Positions 32,997 through 44,097 of a stretch of DNA of 64,000 nt are shown here, piece by piece. This DNA is from Impatiens glandulifera (Eukaryota; Streptophyta; Magnoliopsida; Ericales; Balsaminaceae): NCBI RefSeq assembly GCF_907164915.1, contig NW_025919373.1, forward strand, positions 25,270 through 89,269. The letters are read 5' to 3'. The stretch's first letter is position 1, and every line of letters begins with the position of its first letter. The notes below the pieces were generated by a model. It searched no databases. It saw only the letters and a list, made by a program, of their open reading frames with translations, and was not told the origin of the DNA. Made by a program: the position numbers and the translations under genes.

Positions 32997-35036
32997 TTAA
33001 GCTTCCTTAGGAAGGATCTGACTAATGTCGGTTAAACCGAGAGTAAGTCTGAATTGAGAGAACTTAGCTTCCTGTAGAGGCTTCGTGAAGATATCGGCTA
33101 CTTGTTGATCAGTCGGTACGTATTCCAGCCGGATATGCTTCAGCGTGACATGTTCCCGGATGAAGTGGTGCCGTATGTCAATATGCTTGGTCATAGAGTG
33201 GAGAATCGGATTATAAGTTATTGATATGGCACTCGTGTTGTCACAGAAGATCGGGGACTCTTCGGATGTGACACCGAAGTCCTTCAGCTGTTGTTGTATC
33301 CAGAGGAGTTGTGAACAACAGCTTCCTGCCGCCAGGTATTCAGCTTCTGCGGTGGATGTGGCCACCGACGTCTGTTTCTTGCTATGCCATGAAACAAGCC
33401 GGTCACCTAGGAACTGACATGTTCCGCTGGTGCTTTTCCTGTCGATCTTACAACCTGCATAGTCTGCATCCGAATAGCTTGTTAGATTAAAGGACGAGTC
33501 CTTTGGATACCACAGACCGACATCAGGTGTGCCCTTTAGATACTTCAGTATCCTCTTTGCGGCTGTGTAGTGGGATTGTTTTGGATTTGCTTGGAATCTC
33601 CCACACACACCGACTGCAAACAGAATGTCCGGTCTACTCGCTGTCAAGTATAGGAGAGAACCGATCATGCCCCGGTATGCGATCTGGTCTACCGATTTGC
33701 CCTCATCATCCCTGTCCAATTTAATCGATGAGCTCATTGGAGTAGCCGCTGAGGAGCATGTGTCCATTCCAAACTTCTTTAGAAGCTCCTTGGTGTACTT
33801 AGGTTGGCTTATGAAAGTTCCTTCTTTGAGCTGTTTAACTTGAAGTCCTAGGAAGAAACTTAATTCTCCCATCATACTCATCTCAAACTTGTCAGTCATC
33901 ATTTTTGAGAATTTATCACATAGCTTAGGATCGGTGGAACCGAAAATGATATCATGTACATAGATTTGAACAAGTAGGATATGTTCATTCTTTTCAAATT
34001 TAAACAACGTTTTATCCACCGAACCGATGGTGAAATCATGTTGTAACAGAAATGCGGTTAGTGTATCATACCAGGCTCTAGGTGCTTGCTTTAGACCGTA
34101 TAAAGCTTTATTTAACCGGTATACATGGTTTGGAAATGCAGCGCTTTTGAAACCGGGTGGTTGTTCAACATACACCTCTTCACGTAGGTCACCGTTCAGA
34201 AATGCACTTTTAACATCCATTTGAAAAACCTTAAAGTTTTTGAAAGCAGCAAAGGCTAGAAAAATCCTAATGGCTTCAATCCTGGCCACAGGAGCAAATG
34301 ATTCTTCAAAATCAATGCCTTCTTCCTGTTTGTAACCTTGTGCCACTAATCTGGTTTTGTTCCTCGTGACCAAACCGTCCTCATTGAGTTTGTTTCTAAA
34401 TACCCATCTTGTTCCTATGACCGATTGATCTTTCGGTCTAGGGACTAAGTACCAGACTTTACTACTCTCGAACTGGTTTAGCTCTTCTTGCATTCCCAAG
34501 ATCCAATCCGGATCTGACAATGCTTCATCTATTCTTTTCGGCTCAATCTGGGATATAAACGCGGAATTAAAGTATCCTTCCAGAAGTTGACCCCTAGTTC
34601 GAACAGGTTCTGAAGGGTCACCTATAATTTGCTCAGGAGGATGTTTACTGTTTTTTCTGAGGTTCAGTTCAGGGATGTCTACCAAATTACCGTTTACTTG
34701 ATCAAGGCTAGACATGTCGGTAGGCTGAACAGGATTGTCAGACCGACCGACTTCCTCGGATTGGACCGAAGTGTCAGCTTCCTGTTGTGGAACATCTTGA
34801 TCCGGCTGGGTTTCAATGTTACCCATTTGGTCATGGACAAACCGCCTGAAGACCGGAATTTCATCTTCACTATCAGAATGGATATTGTTTTTTACCAATC
34901 TGTTGTGTAGATCAAAGCATGAGGCAGTATTACTTTCAACCGATTCATCGAAAACAACGTGAATTGTTTCCTCCATGGTTGAGGTTCTATTATTATACAC
35001 TCTATATGCCTTACTCACTGCTGAATAACCTAGCAT
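32997..35036 (-). pseudogene. element B RT and RNase H, catalytic Asp changed
   Basis: The 679-codon frame contains [80 protein letters not shown], RNase [35 protein letters not shown], and ends KEA. At the active site it reads [11 protein letters not shown], where copia RTs have YVDD (a GAT-to-CAT change); the related element 4 keeps YVDD. The loss of a catalytic aspartate should abolish polymerase activity. The frame is open upstream to about 35145, where it is displaced from integrase by one base. Otherwise intact. Confidence 0.9.
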
Positions 35037-35086
35037 GATCCCGGTATCGGTTTTTGCATCAAAAGCAGTGAGTTGGGTTTTACCAT

Positions 35087-36271
35087 TTATATGTATATAA
35101 CACTTACAACCGAAAATCTTGAGGTACTTAATTTTGGGAACCTGTTAAAATAAACCTCATAAGGTATTTTGTTATGAAACTTGTTAATTAAAGACCGGTT
35201 TTGTGTATAACATGCAGTGTTGATAGCCTCAGCCCAAAATTTCTGAACAATGCCCGAATCGGCTATCATGGACCGTGCGGCTTCCTTGAGAGTCCGGTTT
35301 CTTCTCTCAGCCAGGCCATTTTGTTGAGGAGTCCTAGCACTAGACAACTCGTGTCTAATGCCGGATTCATCAAGATATGCGGTTAATGTACCATTGGTAA
35401 ATTCGGTACCTCGATCACTTCGAATACTATTAATGCGAGTTGATTTTTCATTTTGCAGGCGTTTAAGAAGTGTAATCAGGTTTGATACGGTTTCACGTTT
35501 AGATGGTAGAAATATTACCCATGTAAATCTAGAATAATCATCAATAACTACCATGGTGTAAAGCATACCTCCTAGGCTAACAACCTGAATCGGTCCAAAT
35601 AAATCCATGTGAAGAAGATCTAAACATCGACTAGATTGTATATTTCCTTTACTCTTAAAGGTTGACCTAGTTTGTTTACCCATTTGACATACTGAGCAAA
35701 CCTTATCCTGATTAAATACTATATCAGGAATACCTTCAACTAGCTTTTTACCGCGAATGTAGTTTAAAGTTTTCAAGTTTAGGTGGTTTAGTCTTTTATG
35801 CCATAACCAGGTTTGATCAGTCTTAGCTATCATGCATACAGGATATTCTACTTTAGTTTTCCAGTCTACCTTGTAGATATTACATATCCTATTTCCGGTT
35901 AACAGTACGATACCTTGAGAGTTCTTAACTAAGCATGCATGTTTAAGAAATTCTACAGTATATCCAGCATCACACATCTGACTAATGCTGAGCAGGTTAA
36001 ATCGTAGGTTTTCAACTAAAAGTACGTTATCAATAGTTAGGTTACCATGGACAATCTTACCCTTGCCCACAATTCTACCTTTTGAGTTATCACCGAAGGT
36101 GATTAAAGCACCGGTTACTATTCTGATATCGGTTAGCAGATTGTTGTTCCCGGTCATATGCCTGGAGCAGCCGCTATCCAAGAACCATTCAGAGTTTCCT
36201 AGCCGTTTCTTTGGATCCTGCAAAATATACATATTTACAACTGTTTGGTACCCACATTTACTTGGGTCCAC
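35087..36271 (-). pseudogene. element B protease and integrase
   Basis: The protease motif WFLDSGCSRHMTG is near the start, then LWHKRLNHLNLKTLNYI and VCSVCQMGKQTRS (HHCC finger). The core Asp and Glu positions are visible: LLHMDLFGP, INSIRSDRGTEFTN, TPQQNGLAERRNRTLKEAAR. The frame ends SVVSVIYI after a one-base deletion near 35145; the C-terminal part of integrase ([11 protein letters not shown]) continues in the RT frame. It starts in a +1 frame relative to Gag with a 14-nt overlap. Confidence 0.9.
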
Positions 36272-38081
36272 ATGCGATTAGTCCCTTGGGTATCCAAACC
36301 TTGATAAACCGGACATTCTTCTTTGCTAGGGTTTTAACCGTCCTTTTGACACTCGGTCTCGTGTATCTCGGTTTCTCTACATAGGTCTTAAATGGTGGTG
36401 ATCTTCGGTTTGGTGATCTTTGGTTTGACTTATGCGGTTCAGGATAGGATTTCATATATTTGAGGATTTCGGTTTTTCTTTTTACGGGATCAAGCCACTT
36501 TTCAGAGTCGGTTGGACCAACATAGTCGTATTTTAGCTTTTCTTCCATATAGTATGCGGTCAACTCTTCTTCAGCGGTCCAGGAGCTTTTAAGGAATCTT
36601 ATAAGAGAGAGGTTACTTCTTGTAAGTCTTACTTTCTCTACGGGTTTTTGGTCTTTGGAGCTATCCTCTGTGTATCCTAGGCCGAACTTGCAACGGAGAT
36701 GTCTGTAATGACTACACATTTTCTTTACTATATCACTAGATCTCTTATATGCAGCCATCTTGTATTGGAGTCGGGTATTTTCTTCCTCGGTTAGTTCTCT
36801 AGCCGGTTCACTAGGCTGTTCGGTACTAAGTGGTGGTTCAGGTTCTAACTTGGTTTCTAAGGTGGAGGTTTCATCAGGTTTTATGATCTCCGGTTCGGTT
36901 ATAATGGGTACTTCTAGTTCTGTAGGAATGGGTACTATAGGATCGGTTCTAATGTTGAGGTGCTTAGGTAGCATGGCTAGTAGGTTCTTATATTCTTCTA
37001 CCATGTCATTCAATGTATTATATAACTCATCTTTAGTAAATTCTTCACAAGGAGAGTCGAATACCTATTCCTCGTTTGCCATGAGACATGTGAGTTCATC
37101 ATCACTGTCACTGTGAGCCCATAGGCTTCCTCCATCATCGGCTATCAGTGCTTTCGGTACCTCATTTCCTTCACCGGTTTGTTGATAATTGTTTCGGTTA
37201 TCTTGGTTATCCTGTTTCTGGGTATCCCTCCTCGGTTTCCTGCATTCCCACTTAAAATGTCCCAAACAGTTACAGTTATAACACCTTACATTGGATTTAT
37301 CACCATAGTAGTTGTTCGTCGGTTGGCTTCTTTTCATGAACCTCCCAAACTTCTGTGCAAGCATTGCCATGGCATCCTCGGTGAACTGTTCGGCGGTTCT
37401 GATCGGTGCTGGTGCAGGAGCAACCGGTTCTATGGGTGTGATCAATGCTCTGGTTGAGGTTGAGGCCGAAACCTCTTCTTCAGTTCTAGATCTCATTTCA
37501 AACTCATATGCCTTAAGATCTTCGAATACATCGTGTAGTTTCATCTTACGTAGGCTTTTTGATTCCCTCATTACCATTGTCTTTATGTCCCAAGCACTTG
37601 GAAGAGATCTCAAAGCTTTCATAATGACCTCTTTGTTGTCATACCTCTTGCCAAGAGTTGCTAGCTCATCTAACACACCGGTGAACCGGTCACTGTACTC
37701 CTTCATTGTTTCTCCCGGTTTCATTTTGATGCTTTCAAACTTCTGTGTAGCCACCATTATCTTGTTTTCCTTTGTTCTTTCATTTCCCTCAAAGATCTGG
37801 ATAACCGTGTTCCATGTCTCCTTCGCGGTCTTGCAGTCTCTGATCTTGCAGTATGTGTTTCTGTCCACACTGTTGGAGATCCGGTTTCTAGCATGATTAT
37901 CCATGTTGTTTCTTCTCCTATCTTCAGCCGTCCATTCCTTTCTATCCTTATCAATGAATATCGGTCCTTCTGTCAGAATGGACTCCATTTCATCATCCAA
38001 GGTGATTAAGTGCAGGTGCATGCGTGCCTTCCAGTTGGCAAAGTCATCACCTTCTAGCATTGGAGGCCTATCCTGAAACAT
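36258..38081 (-). pseudogene. gag: element B Gag, 608 codons with one stop
   Basis: The ATG at 38081 gives the SIRE-like UBN2 domain: FANWKARMHLHLITLDDEME, CKTAKETWNTVIQIFEGNE, MKALRSLPSAWDIKTMVMRE, ending near residue 215. A zinc knuckle CYNCNCLGHFKWEC (C-x2-C-x4-H-x4-C) follows near residue 270. A single TAG at 37065-37067 interrupts the frame after LMANEE. The same frame then continues FDSPCEEFTKDELYNTLNDM, a coiled and acidic region, and VRFIKVWIPKGLIACGPK before the stop at 36258. The same GPK-stop ends gag in element 3. Confidence 0.85.
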
Positions 38082-38104
38082 GCTTGCTTGAGTATTGAAA
38101 CTAA

Positions 38105-38118
38105 CTGCTCTAATACCA
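38105..38118 (-). other. element B primer binding site
   Basis: TGGTATTAGAGCAG on the minus strand, two bases after the 5' LTR; initiator tRNA-Met type with one change. Confidence 0.9.
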
Positions 38119-38120
38119 AT

Positions 38121-39429
38121 TGTTAGGATCTAGGTAGCCGCTGGAGACGGGGGTTGGACCGGTTAGCGGTTCTCACTCGGAGGGTGGTGATTAATCCGGT
38201 TAGAGATTAACACCGGGGTTTCAATACTACACAACCTGTCACAAACCCTTGAACTAGGTTCAAGCGCGGAAGAGATTTGCTTTCAGGTTGAAGCGGCACA
38301 CTTGTATAATAGGCAGAACCGGTTTTGGATGATGAGGATTTAGAAATTGATGGGTCGGTTTCGGTAACCTGGTGATTCGGCTTGGATAGAATTAAGTCGG
38401 TTATAGTGGTACGGATCGGTTAGATAATGGAACCGGCAGAAAGTAAATGACAAAACAGATTTTATGGATGTTCGGAGATAAAACTCCTACGTCACCCCTT
38501 CCTCTCGAAACCGCGAGAAGGATATTCACTAAGGAATACAAGTACAATCCGATCGAGACTTATTTCCTGCTCGATGACACCCTTACAATTTACACCGAAA
38601 TTGTAAAACACACACTTTAACTTTTGCACTTAGGCTTTCTTAGAACAACACAGTCTTATCACTTGTAGAGTAAATGCTCTTAGAATTTCTCACTTGTCTC
38701 ACTGTATGTCGCTTGTCCCTTATGTCACGCCTTTACTCTTCTTCAACTGCCCCTTTTATAGGTGAAATATGCCAACGGTCATATTTCACTGCCTTGAATC
38801 TGATTGGCTGAGCAGGGGTGCAGAGGTTCAGTGATTCAGTGATTCAGAGCCTGCGGTCATCTTTTCAGACCTGACGGTCAACCTCAGACCTGGCAGTCTG
38901 TTCTTCCGGTGTGTAAGACAAACCTGCTAGGTTTGTCTTTTACTCAATGTAGACACTGTCTGTTAGACAGTTGTCTGTACTTGGAAGATCTCCTTTCTGA
39001 CTTATCCCGAAGTGGAAAGATCCTGTAGGACTGTCTTCTGCAGCCTGCAGACTTTCCTCAGACTTGTATGAATATGGAAGTGTTCAGTCTGTTCCTTTGG
39101 TATCATTCTCAACAGATACCCGAATTTTCTTCTTGTACTGGTCGGTCATTCGACTTAACCGGATGGCTTCCGGTACGAGTGATGTAACCGGACTTCTTCC
39201 GGTTATTCCTTTGCCTTGTGGCTGGTCGGCTGTCTGATGTTTCCGGTTTTAAGCTTTGGCCGATCCTTTCTTTGTGCGGTTATATTTCAAGTGTTCCTGG
39301 TCGGTTTAATGACTTGACCGGCTAGTTTTCTTTAGCCGGTTCTTTTGTTTGTCCGGTCCGGTTTCTTGTTCCTGCATGGAATATTTATTTAAGTTAGGTT
39401 TATGTGAACCGGTCTAATTTTATCTAACA
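38121..39429 (-). mobile_element. element B 5' LTR, 1309 bp
   Basis: Same boundaries as the 3' LTR (plus strand TGTTAGGATC .. TATCTAACA), with a TATA box at about 38751-38763. The few differences from the 3' LTR are nearly all transitions, such as GCAACC/GCAGCC and CTGATCGG/CTGGTCGG. Confidence 0.95.
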
Positions 39430-39689
39430 GGTTTATTAACTGAATGTTTACCCTATAAATATGTGATTATTAAGGGTTTACATTATAAACACATAATTCT
39501 AGAGAAATAAAGTGTGAGGCAAAAACTTTGTATTCCTTTTTTTTCAGAGTGAAATCTGGTGGTGGATGAAGTGAACGTAGCTCAATTTGAGTGAACCACT
39601 ATAAATCTGTGTCTTCTTGTGTTCTTCTTTTTTGTATTTTTTATAGATTATTTCAAGCTGGTCGGATTTGGGAGATACAAATCCTAACA
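39430..39689 (+). mobile_element. element 1 3' LTR, right part
   Basis: It opens with GGTTT (39430-39434), the duplicate of 26473-26477, then continues ATTAACTGAATGTTTACCC exactly where the 5' LTR would, and ends AATCCTAACA. Together with 26371-26477 it rebuilds a whole LTR with no loss, so element B entered cleanly. Confidence 0.95.
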
Positions 39690-40640
39690 AAAATTAAACA
39701 TTAATGAAATAACACAAGAGTTTTATGGATGTTCGGAGATAAAACTTGTATGTCACCCATTCTTCTATTTCTAAAAGGATTTTACTAGAAGGCTTTGATT
39801 TGTATAGCGACTACCCAAACTCAGTCAAAACAAAGGACTTAACAATTGCCTGTTATGAACTCCTAGCTATCACTCTGTTGAACAGACAACGTTCTATTCA
39901 AATTACAATACTGAAAATACACTCAAGTGGAAAAGTAAATTATTTCCCAGCTTAGCTTAGATAATTACAGAATAATCTTAGAGAGAGAGTAAACACAAAG
40001 CTTAACAATTCAAAATTCGTAATGCAAAGGAGATACGTCACCGATGTACTCTGATCACCTTTTATATTGTAGTGTAGTAACGATCGAATTCATCTCTTGG
40101 ATACGTGTCAGCTTTCCGTTAGATGTACGCCCAAGTCTTCTGATGAAGAGAGACGTCTACTCGCTCTTCTTCAGCCCAAGACGTCTGATGAAGAGAGACG
40201 TCTACTTGCGCTTCTTCAGCCTAAGACGTATAATGATGATAGATGTCTACTCGCTCTTCTTCAGCCCAAGACGTATGATCAAGAGAGACGTCTACTCGCA
40301 CTTTTTCAGCCTAGACGTCTGATGAAGAGAGACGTCTACTCGCGCTTCTTCAGCCCAAGACGTCTAATGAAGAGAGACATCTACTCGCTCTTCTTCAGCC
40401 TAAAACGTCTGATGAAGAGAGAAGTCTACTCGCACTTCTTGAGCTGTACCTACGCATAGACATTTACACAACTTAGGTTTGAACACAACATAGTTTTGAA
40501 CACATCATTAAAACTATGTCGTATTGATTTAAACTTATTTTTATTCACCTAAGTTTATTTTAATCAATTAAAACATTTTTCCTTTATTAATTATTTATCT
40601 TTTAATTAATTTTCCTTTTTTTATTTAACTTAATTTAACA
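39690..40640 (-). mobile_element. element 2 3' LTR, truncated
   Basis: From 39690 the sequence matches the mid-part of the LTRs of elements 3 and 4 (TTTATGGATGTTCGGAG, CCTTTTATATTGTAG-type TATA region) and ends TAATTTAACA next to a polypurine tract. Its other end is missing exactly at the right end of element 1. The LTR holds a 45-bp tandem array at 40133-40440. Confidence 0.75.
40133..40440. repeat. 45-bp minisatellite in element 2 LTR, 7 copies
   Basis: The unit has palindromic AGACGTCT twice (AGACGTCTGATGAAGAG and AGACGTCTACTCGC) plus TTCTTCAGCC. Copies start near 40133, 40179, 40223, 40267, 40311, 40355 and 40399. Plus-strand ORFs through it are artefacts. Confidence 0.9.
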
Positions 40641-40656
40641 ATTTCCCCCTTTTTGA
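40641..40656 (-). other. element 2 polypurine tract
   Basis: AAAAAGGGGGAAAT on the minus strand beside the LTR, the same tract as in elements 3 and 4. Confidence 0.8.
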
Positions 40657-40686
40657 TGATGTTAAAACTAAGTTCAAAACATGAAA

Positions 40687-41973
40687 TTAAAAGGTAAATA
40701 ATATATTTATATAAATATGAAATACACAGAATATACAGAGTTTGAGATTCCCCCTTTTAATCGTTGAAGAGATATCTTTCTCAGCCTCTTCGACCTCCTC
40801 CACGGCCTCCTCCTCGGTATGGCTTACTCCTGGTTCGACTGCCCGAACCGCAACCTTCTCTTCCCCCTTTTTGATCCCTTCCCCCTTTTTAACATTATCA
40901 TCAGCAACTTCAGCGACTTCAATGCGCTTGGCTGCTTTACTCGTAACTTCAATGCGCTCAGCTTCTACTGTTTTAAGAGATTTGGATATTTCAAGAAGTT
41001 GAAAGCCAAAGGAATCCAATGTTGTAGTTGTCTCTTTGTGGAGATCGAAGGCGTTCGTGAGTAGAGTAGACTTCATCTTAGTCAGAGCATCCCGGATGAT
41101 CGACACTTCAATAGAAGTCCTTGATATATCTTTAATAGAATTTCCCTACACCAAGGCTACATCGACAGTCGCCTTCGAGTTCAAAGTAGTCTTCTACTTC
41201 AGAATCTCCAACTCTCTAAAGATTGTAGTGATGCTCTGCTGCATAGGCGCAAGAGCTTCAAGATGAAGTTGTGGAGATCGACATTTTCCCTAGAGGACTC
41301 CTCAAGGGAAGTGGGGGCCGAAGAGTCAAGATGGGAACCAACTGCGAGGATGCAAAGAGGGGAGGGTAGAATACTAACCTCGATTGCAGACGGCTCTAGA
41401 GATTTTTTAGGAGATGAGGCTCGAGGCACTTGGAACATTACTCGAGACTCGTCGTCTTCTCCTTCAATCTTTTCGCATAGATCCTTTAGAAATCCCATCA
41501 CTTCTTCAGAATTGATGGATTTAGAAGGGAGGGATTCCTTGGATGATGAGGGGGTGGAACGTTTAGATTTAAGAGAGGATCACCTCTCTTTAGACGTCTG
41601 TTTCTTCTTGTCTGAATAGATCTCCACAACGACCTTAGGCAGTAGCTTCTCAGACGAAGAAGTGGAAGAAGACTGCTCAGCAGCTGTATAAGATGCTTTC
41701 TTGGAAGCAGGAGCAGAATGCTGCTAAGCATATACAGAGTGCTCCTTCTTTGAAGCATAAGACTTCAGCTCAAAAGCAGGGGAGATGCGTTGCTCTAAGA
41801 AGAGGAGGGCTTCTTATCTGCAAACGAGAGCTGATGTTCACCCAACGGGAGCTGCTGTTGCTCAGTCGTGTAAAGAGCCGCCTACTCTTCAACTAAGGGT
41901 AGATGTTTCTGCTCAGTAGAAGGAGAAGACGACTGATTCTTTATAGGAGGAGGTTGCAAAATTTCAATAAACG
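40687..41973 (-). pseudogene. element 2 accessory gene, C-terminal part
   Basis: Only the tail of the accessory gene remains, as two main frames. 41199-41501 reads MMGFLKDLCEKIEGEDDESR and SREN(VDLHNFILKLL). 40687-41106 reads IRDALTKMKSTLLTNAFDLH, LEISKSLKTVEAERIEVTSK, DDNVKKGEGIKKGEEK and EEEAVEEVEEAEKD. The NVKKGE motif and the helical arrangement match the C-terminal part of the element 3 accessory gene. The 5' portion is cut off at 41973 by the 3' LTR of element 3. The function is unknown. Confidence 0.55.
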
Positions 41974-43953
41974 TGATAGGAACGATTAATCAATAGAGAC
42001 GGGGTCTAACTATTGATGACAACTTCTAGAAAACGGTTTGATAGAAATCCTGTTAGGGATTAATATCACTTTCTATTCTTCACAAACCCTTGCAAATTAT
42101 TAAAGCAATTCAAGTGCGGAACTGTTTGTTTAGGTTTGAAGCTTCGAACCAATGAAAGAAGGAAAGACATAATGTAAATGACACAGCAAGTTGTTTGTGG
42201 ATGTTCAGAGAAAACTCTCCTACGTCACCTTTTCTTTCAACAACCAGAAGGATTTCACTATACTTCTTTGAATCAAATACAGTTTACTGACTAGCTAACA
42301 CTCTGTTGAACAGAACACTCTCTGTTCAACTTACAATATGATTAAGAATATTTCTCAGCTAGACAGATTTCGATTCTCTCTCTTGAACTTGAAGATGATG
42401 TACAAATTAGTAAGTGCAAGAGTATCAGATTGATAGCAAGTAAGAATGATGAGACCGGTACATCGACTGTTGTCCTTGAGGATCTATATATAGAGTCAGG
42501 ACATCAACGGTCGAATCTTCTAGATGGACACGTGGCTAGCGCCCATAGGAAAGTCTCCATAGTACAAGAGTACAGCAGGCTCTATGCACATGGATCGTGG
42601 TCGTACCAAACTGGCAGTGCTCCGAATATTCTTCTGGAACTTTCCTTTACTAAACAAGTAGTGGAAGGAATATTCGCGTACGTGGCGTTCATTCATTGGA
42701 TACAAATAACTGGCGTACCGAGCTGCACGGATGAGTGGAGTAGGAGTAGCGTACAACTAGTTGATCGTGGGTAGACGTATGCTAACTTCAAACAACAGCA
42801 CGTCTAACTACGTCTGTTATACTGCACGTCTAACTATGTATCTATTAGACTGCACGTCTAACTACGTATCTGTTAGACTACGCGTCTAACTACGTCTCTT
42901 AGACTGCGCGTCTAACTACGTTTGTTAGACTACACGTCTAACTACGTATCTATTAGACTGCACGTCTAACTACGTATCTGTTAGACTACGCATCTAACTA
43001 CGTTTGTTAGACTGCACGTCTAACTGCGTATCTATTAAACTGCACGTCTAACTAAGTATATGTTAGACTACGCGTCTAACTATGTATCTGTTAGACTGTG
43101 TGTCTAACTACGTATCTGTTAGACTGCAGGTCTAACTACGTCCGGTTAGACTACACGTCTAACTACGTATATGTTAGACTGCACGTCTAACTACGTATCT
43201 GTTAGACTTCACGTCTAACTACGTATCTGTTAGACTTCGTGTCTAACTACGTCTCTTAGACTACGCGTCTAACTACGTCTATTAGACTACACGTCTAACT
43301 ACGTATCTGTTAGACTTCACGTCTAACTACGTATCTGTTAGACTATGCGTCTAACTATGTTTGTTAGACTACACATCTAACTATGTATCTATTAAACTGC
43401 ACGTCTAACTATGTATCTATTAAACTGCACGTCTAACTACGTATATGTTAGACTGCGCGTCTAACTACGTATCGGTTAGACTGCACGTCTAACTACGTAT
43501 CTGTTAGACTGCACGTCTAACTACGTATCTGTTAGACTGCACATCTAACTACGTCCGGTTAGACTGCACGTCTAACTACGTATATGTTAGACTGTACGTC
43601 TAACTACGTATCTGTTAGATTGCACGTCTAACTACGTATCTGTTAGACTGCGTGTCTAACTACTTCTGTTAGACTACACGTCTAACTACGTATCGGTTAG
43701 ACTGCACGTCTAACTACGTATTTGTTAGACTGCACGTCTAACTACGTATCTATTAGACTGCGCATCTAACTACGTTTATAGACTGCACGTCTAACTCGCA
43801 ACACGTCTAATTAGCCTGTTTTAGTTCATGTCTAATTTAGCATAGATTTAATGCACCTGCACAAAAACAATTAGACGACATAGCTTCATTCTTAATCAAA
43901 GTTTTACTAATACATCATTAAAATAACGTTAGTCAAACTAACTTGACCCAATA
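41974..43953 (-). mobile_element. element 3 3' LTR, 1980 bp
   Basis: On the plus strand it begins TGATAGGAACGATTAATC and ends ACTTGACCCAATA before the PPT. A TATA box (CTATATATAG, about 42483-42494) serves the minus strand. About half of the LTR is the hairpin array at 42795-43800. Confidence 0.85.
42795..43805. repeat. 28-bp hairpin array in element 3 LTR, about 35 copies
   Basis: The unit is GTTAGACTGCACGTCTAAC plus TACGTATCT. GTTAGAC and GTCTAAC are inverted around a 5-base loop, so every unit can fold. Loop and spacer vary (CTACGC, CTTCAC, TATCGG, CCGG) while the arms are conserved. It lies upstream of the TATA box on the minus strand, in the U3 part. Confidence 0.95.
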
Positions 43954-43968
43954 ATTTCCCCTTTTTGA
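43954..43968 (-). other. element 3 polypurine tract
   Basis: AAAAAGGGGAAAT on the minus strand directly beside the LTR. Confidence 0.85.
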
Positions 43969-44097
43969 TGATGTTAAAACTTTACAATATTATTAAGATA
44001 AGATAATCACCCATCAAATTAAAGGAAGAATAACACTAGTTCACAAACTTCAAGTGTATGTTTCAAAAACCAACAAAAGATAATTAAAGAAAAGAGA

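Larger units (their letters stand above)
26478..39429 (-). mobile_element. Ty1/copia element B, SIRE/Maximus-like, 12.95 kb, young
   Basis: Minus-strand order: 5' LTR (38121-39429), PBS, gag, protease-integrase, RT-RNase H, three related accessory genes, a coiled-coil ORF, PPT, 3' LTR (26478-27788). GGTTT duplications flank it perfectly. The LTRs differ by about 14 substitutions and one small indel over 1.31 kb by eye. Large size, long LTRs, the gag wording and extra ORFs after pol suggest the SIRE/Maximus lineage. It is probably not autonomous: there is a stop in gag, a frameshift at the integrase-RT join, and YVHD in RT. Confidence 0.95.
21976..39689 (+). mobile_element. Ty1/copia element 1 (old, plus strand), interrupted by element B
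   Basis: Two LTRs (21976-22388; 26371-26477 plus 39430-39689) flank a complete gag-protease-integrase-RT-RNase H order. The 3' LTR is split by element B at 26478-39429. Excluding B, the element is about 4.76 kb. The coding region is one frame broken by at least eleven stops and a rearranged gag. Flanks AATAT and AAAAT differ at one base. Divergent LTRs and many stops show an old insertion. Confidence 0.9.

Noticed and set aside
36220..36270. A 44-nt GT..TTTTGCAG mini-intron at the gag-pol boundary of element B
   Set aside because: Shorter than usual plant introns, and removing it leads straight into a stop, so it would not join gag to protease.
21971..39694. Element 1 inserted into the LTR of element 2
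   Set aside because: The missing half of the element 2 LTR is not present left of 21976, so a simple insertion does not explain the truncation at 39690.
40044..40459. Plus-strand ORFs with repeated RRLMKRDVYS or TSDEERRLLALLQPK
   Set aside because: Both are readings of the 45-bp LTR array in two frames; no non-repeat coding context.
42795..43805. CRISPR-like array of short palindromic repeats
   Set aside because: Spacers are themselves repetitive, the array is inside an LTR of a plant retrotransposon, and no cas genes exist; it is a minisatellite.
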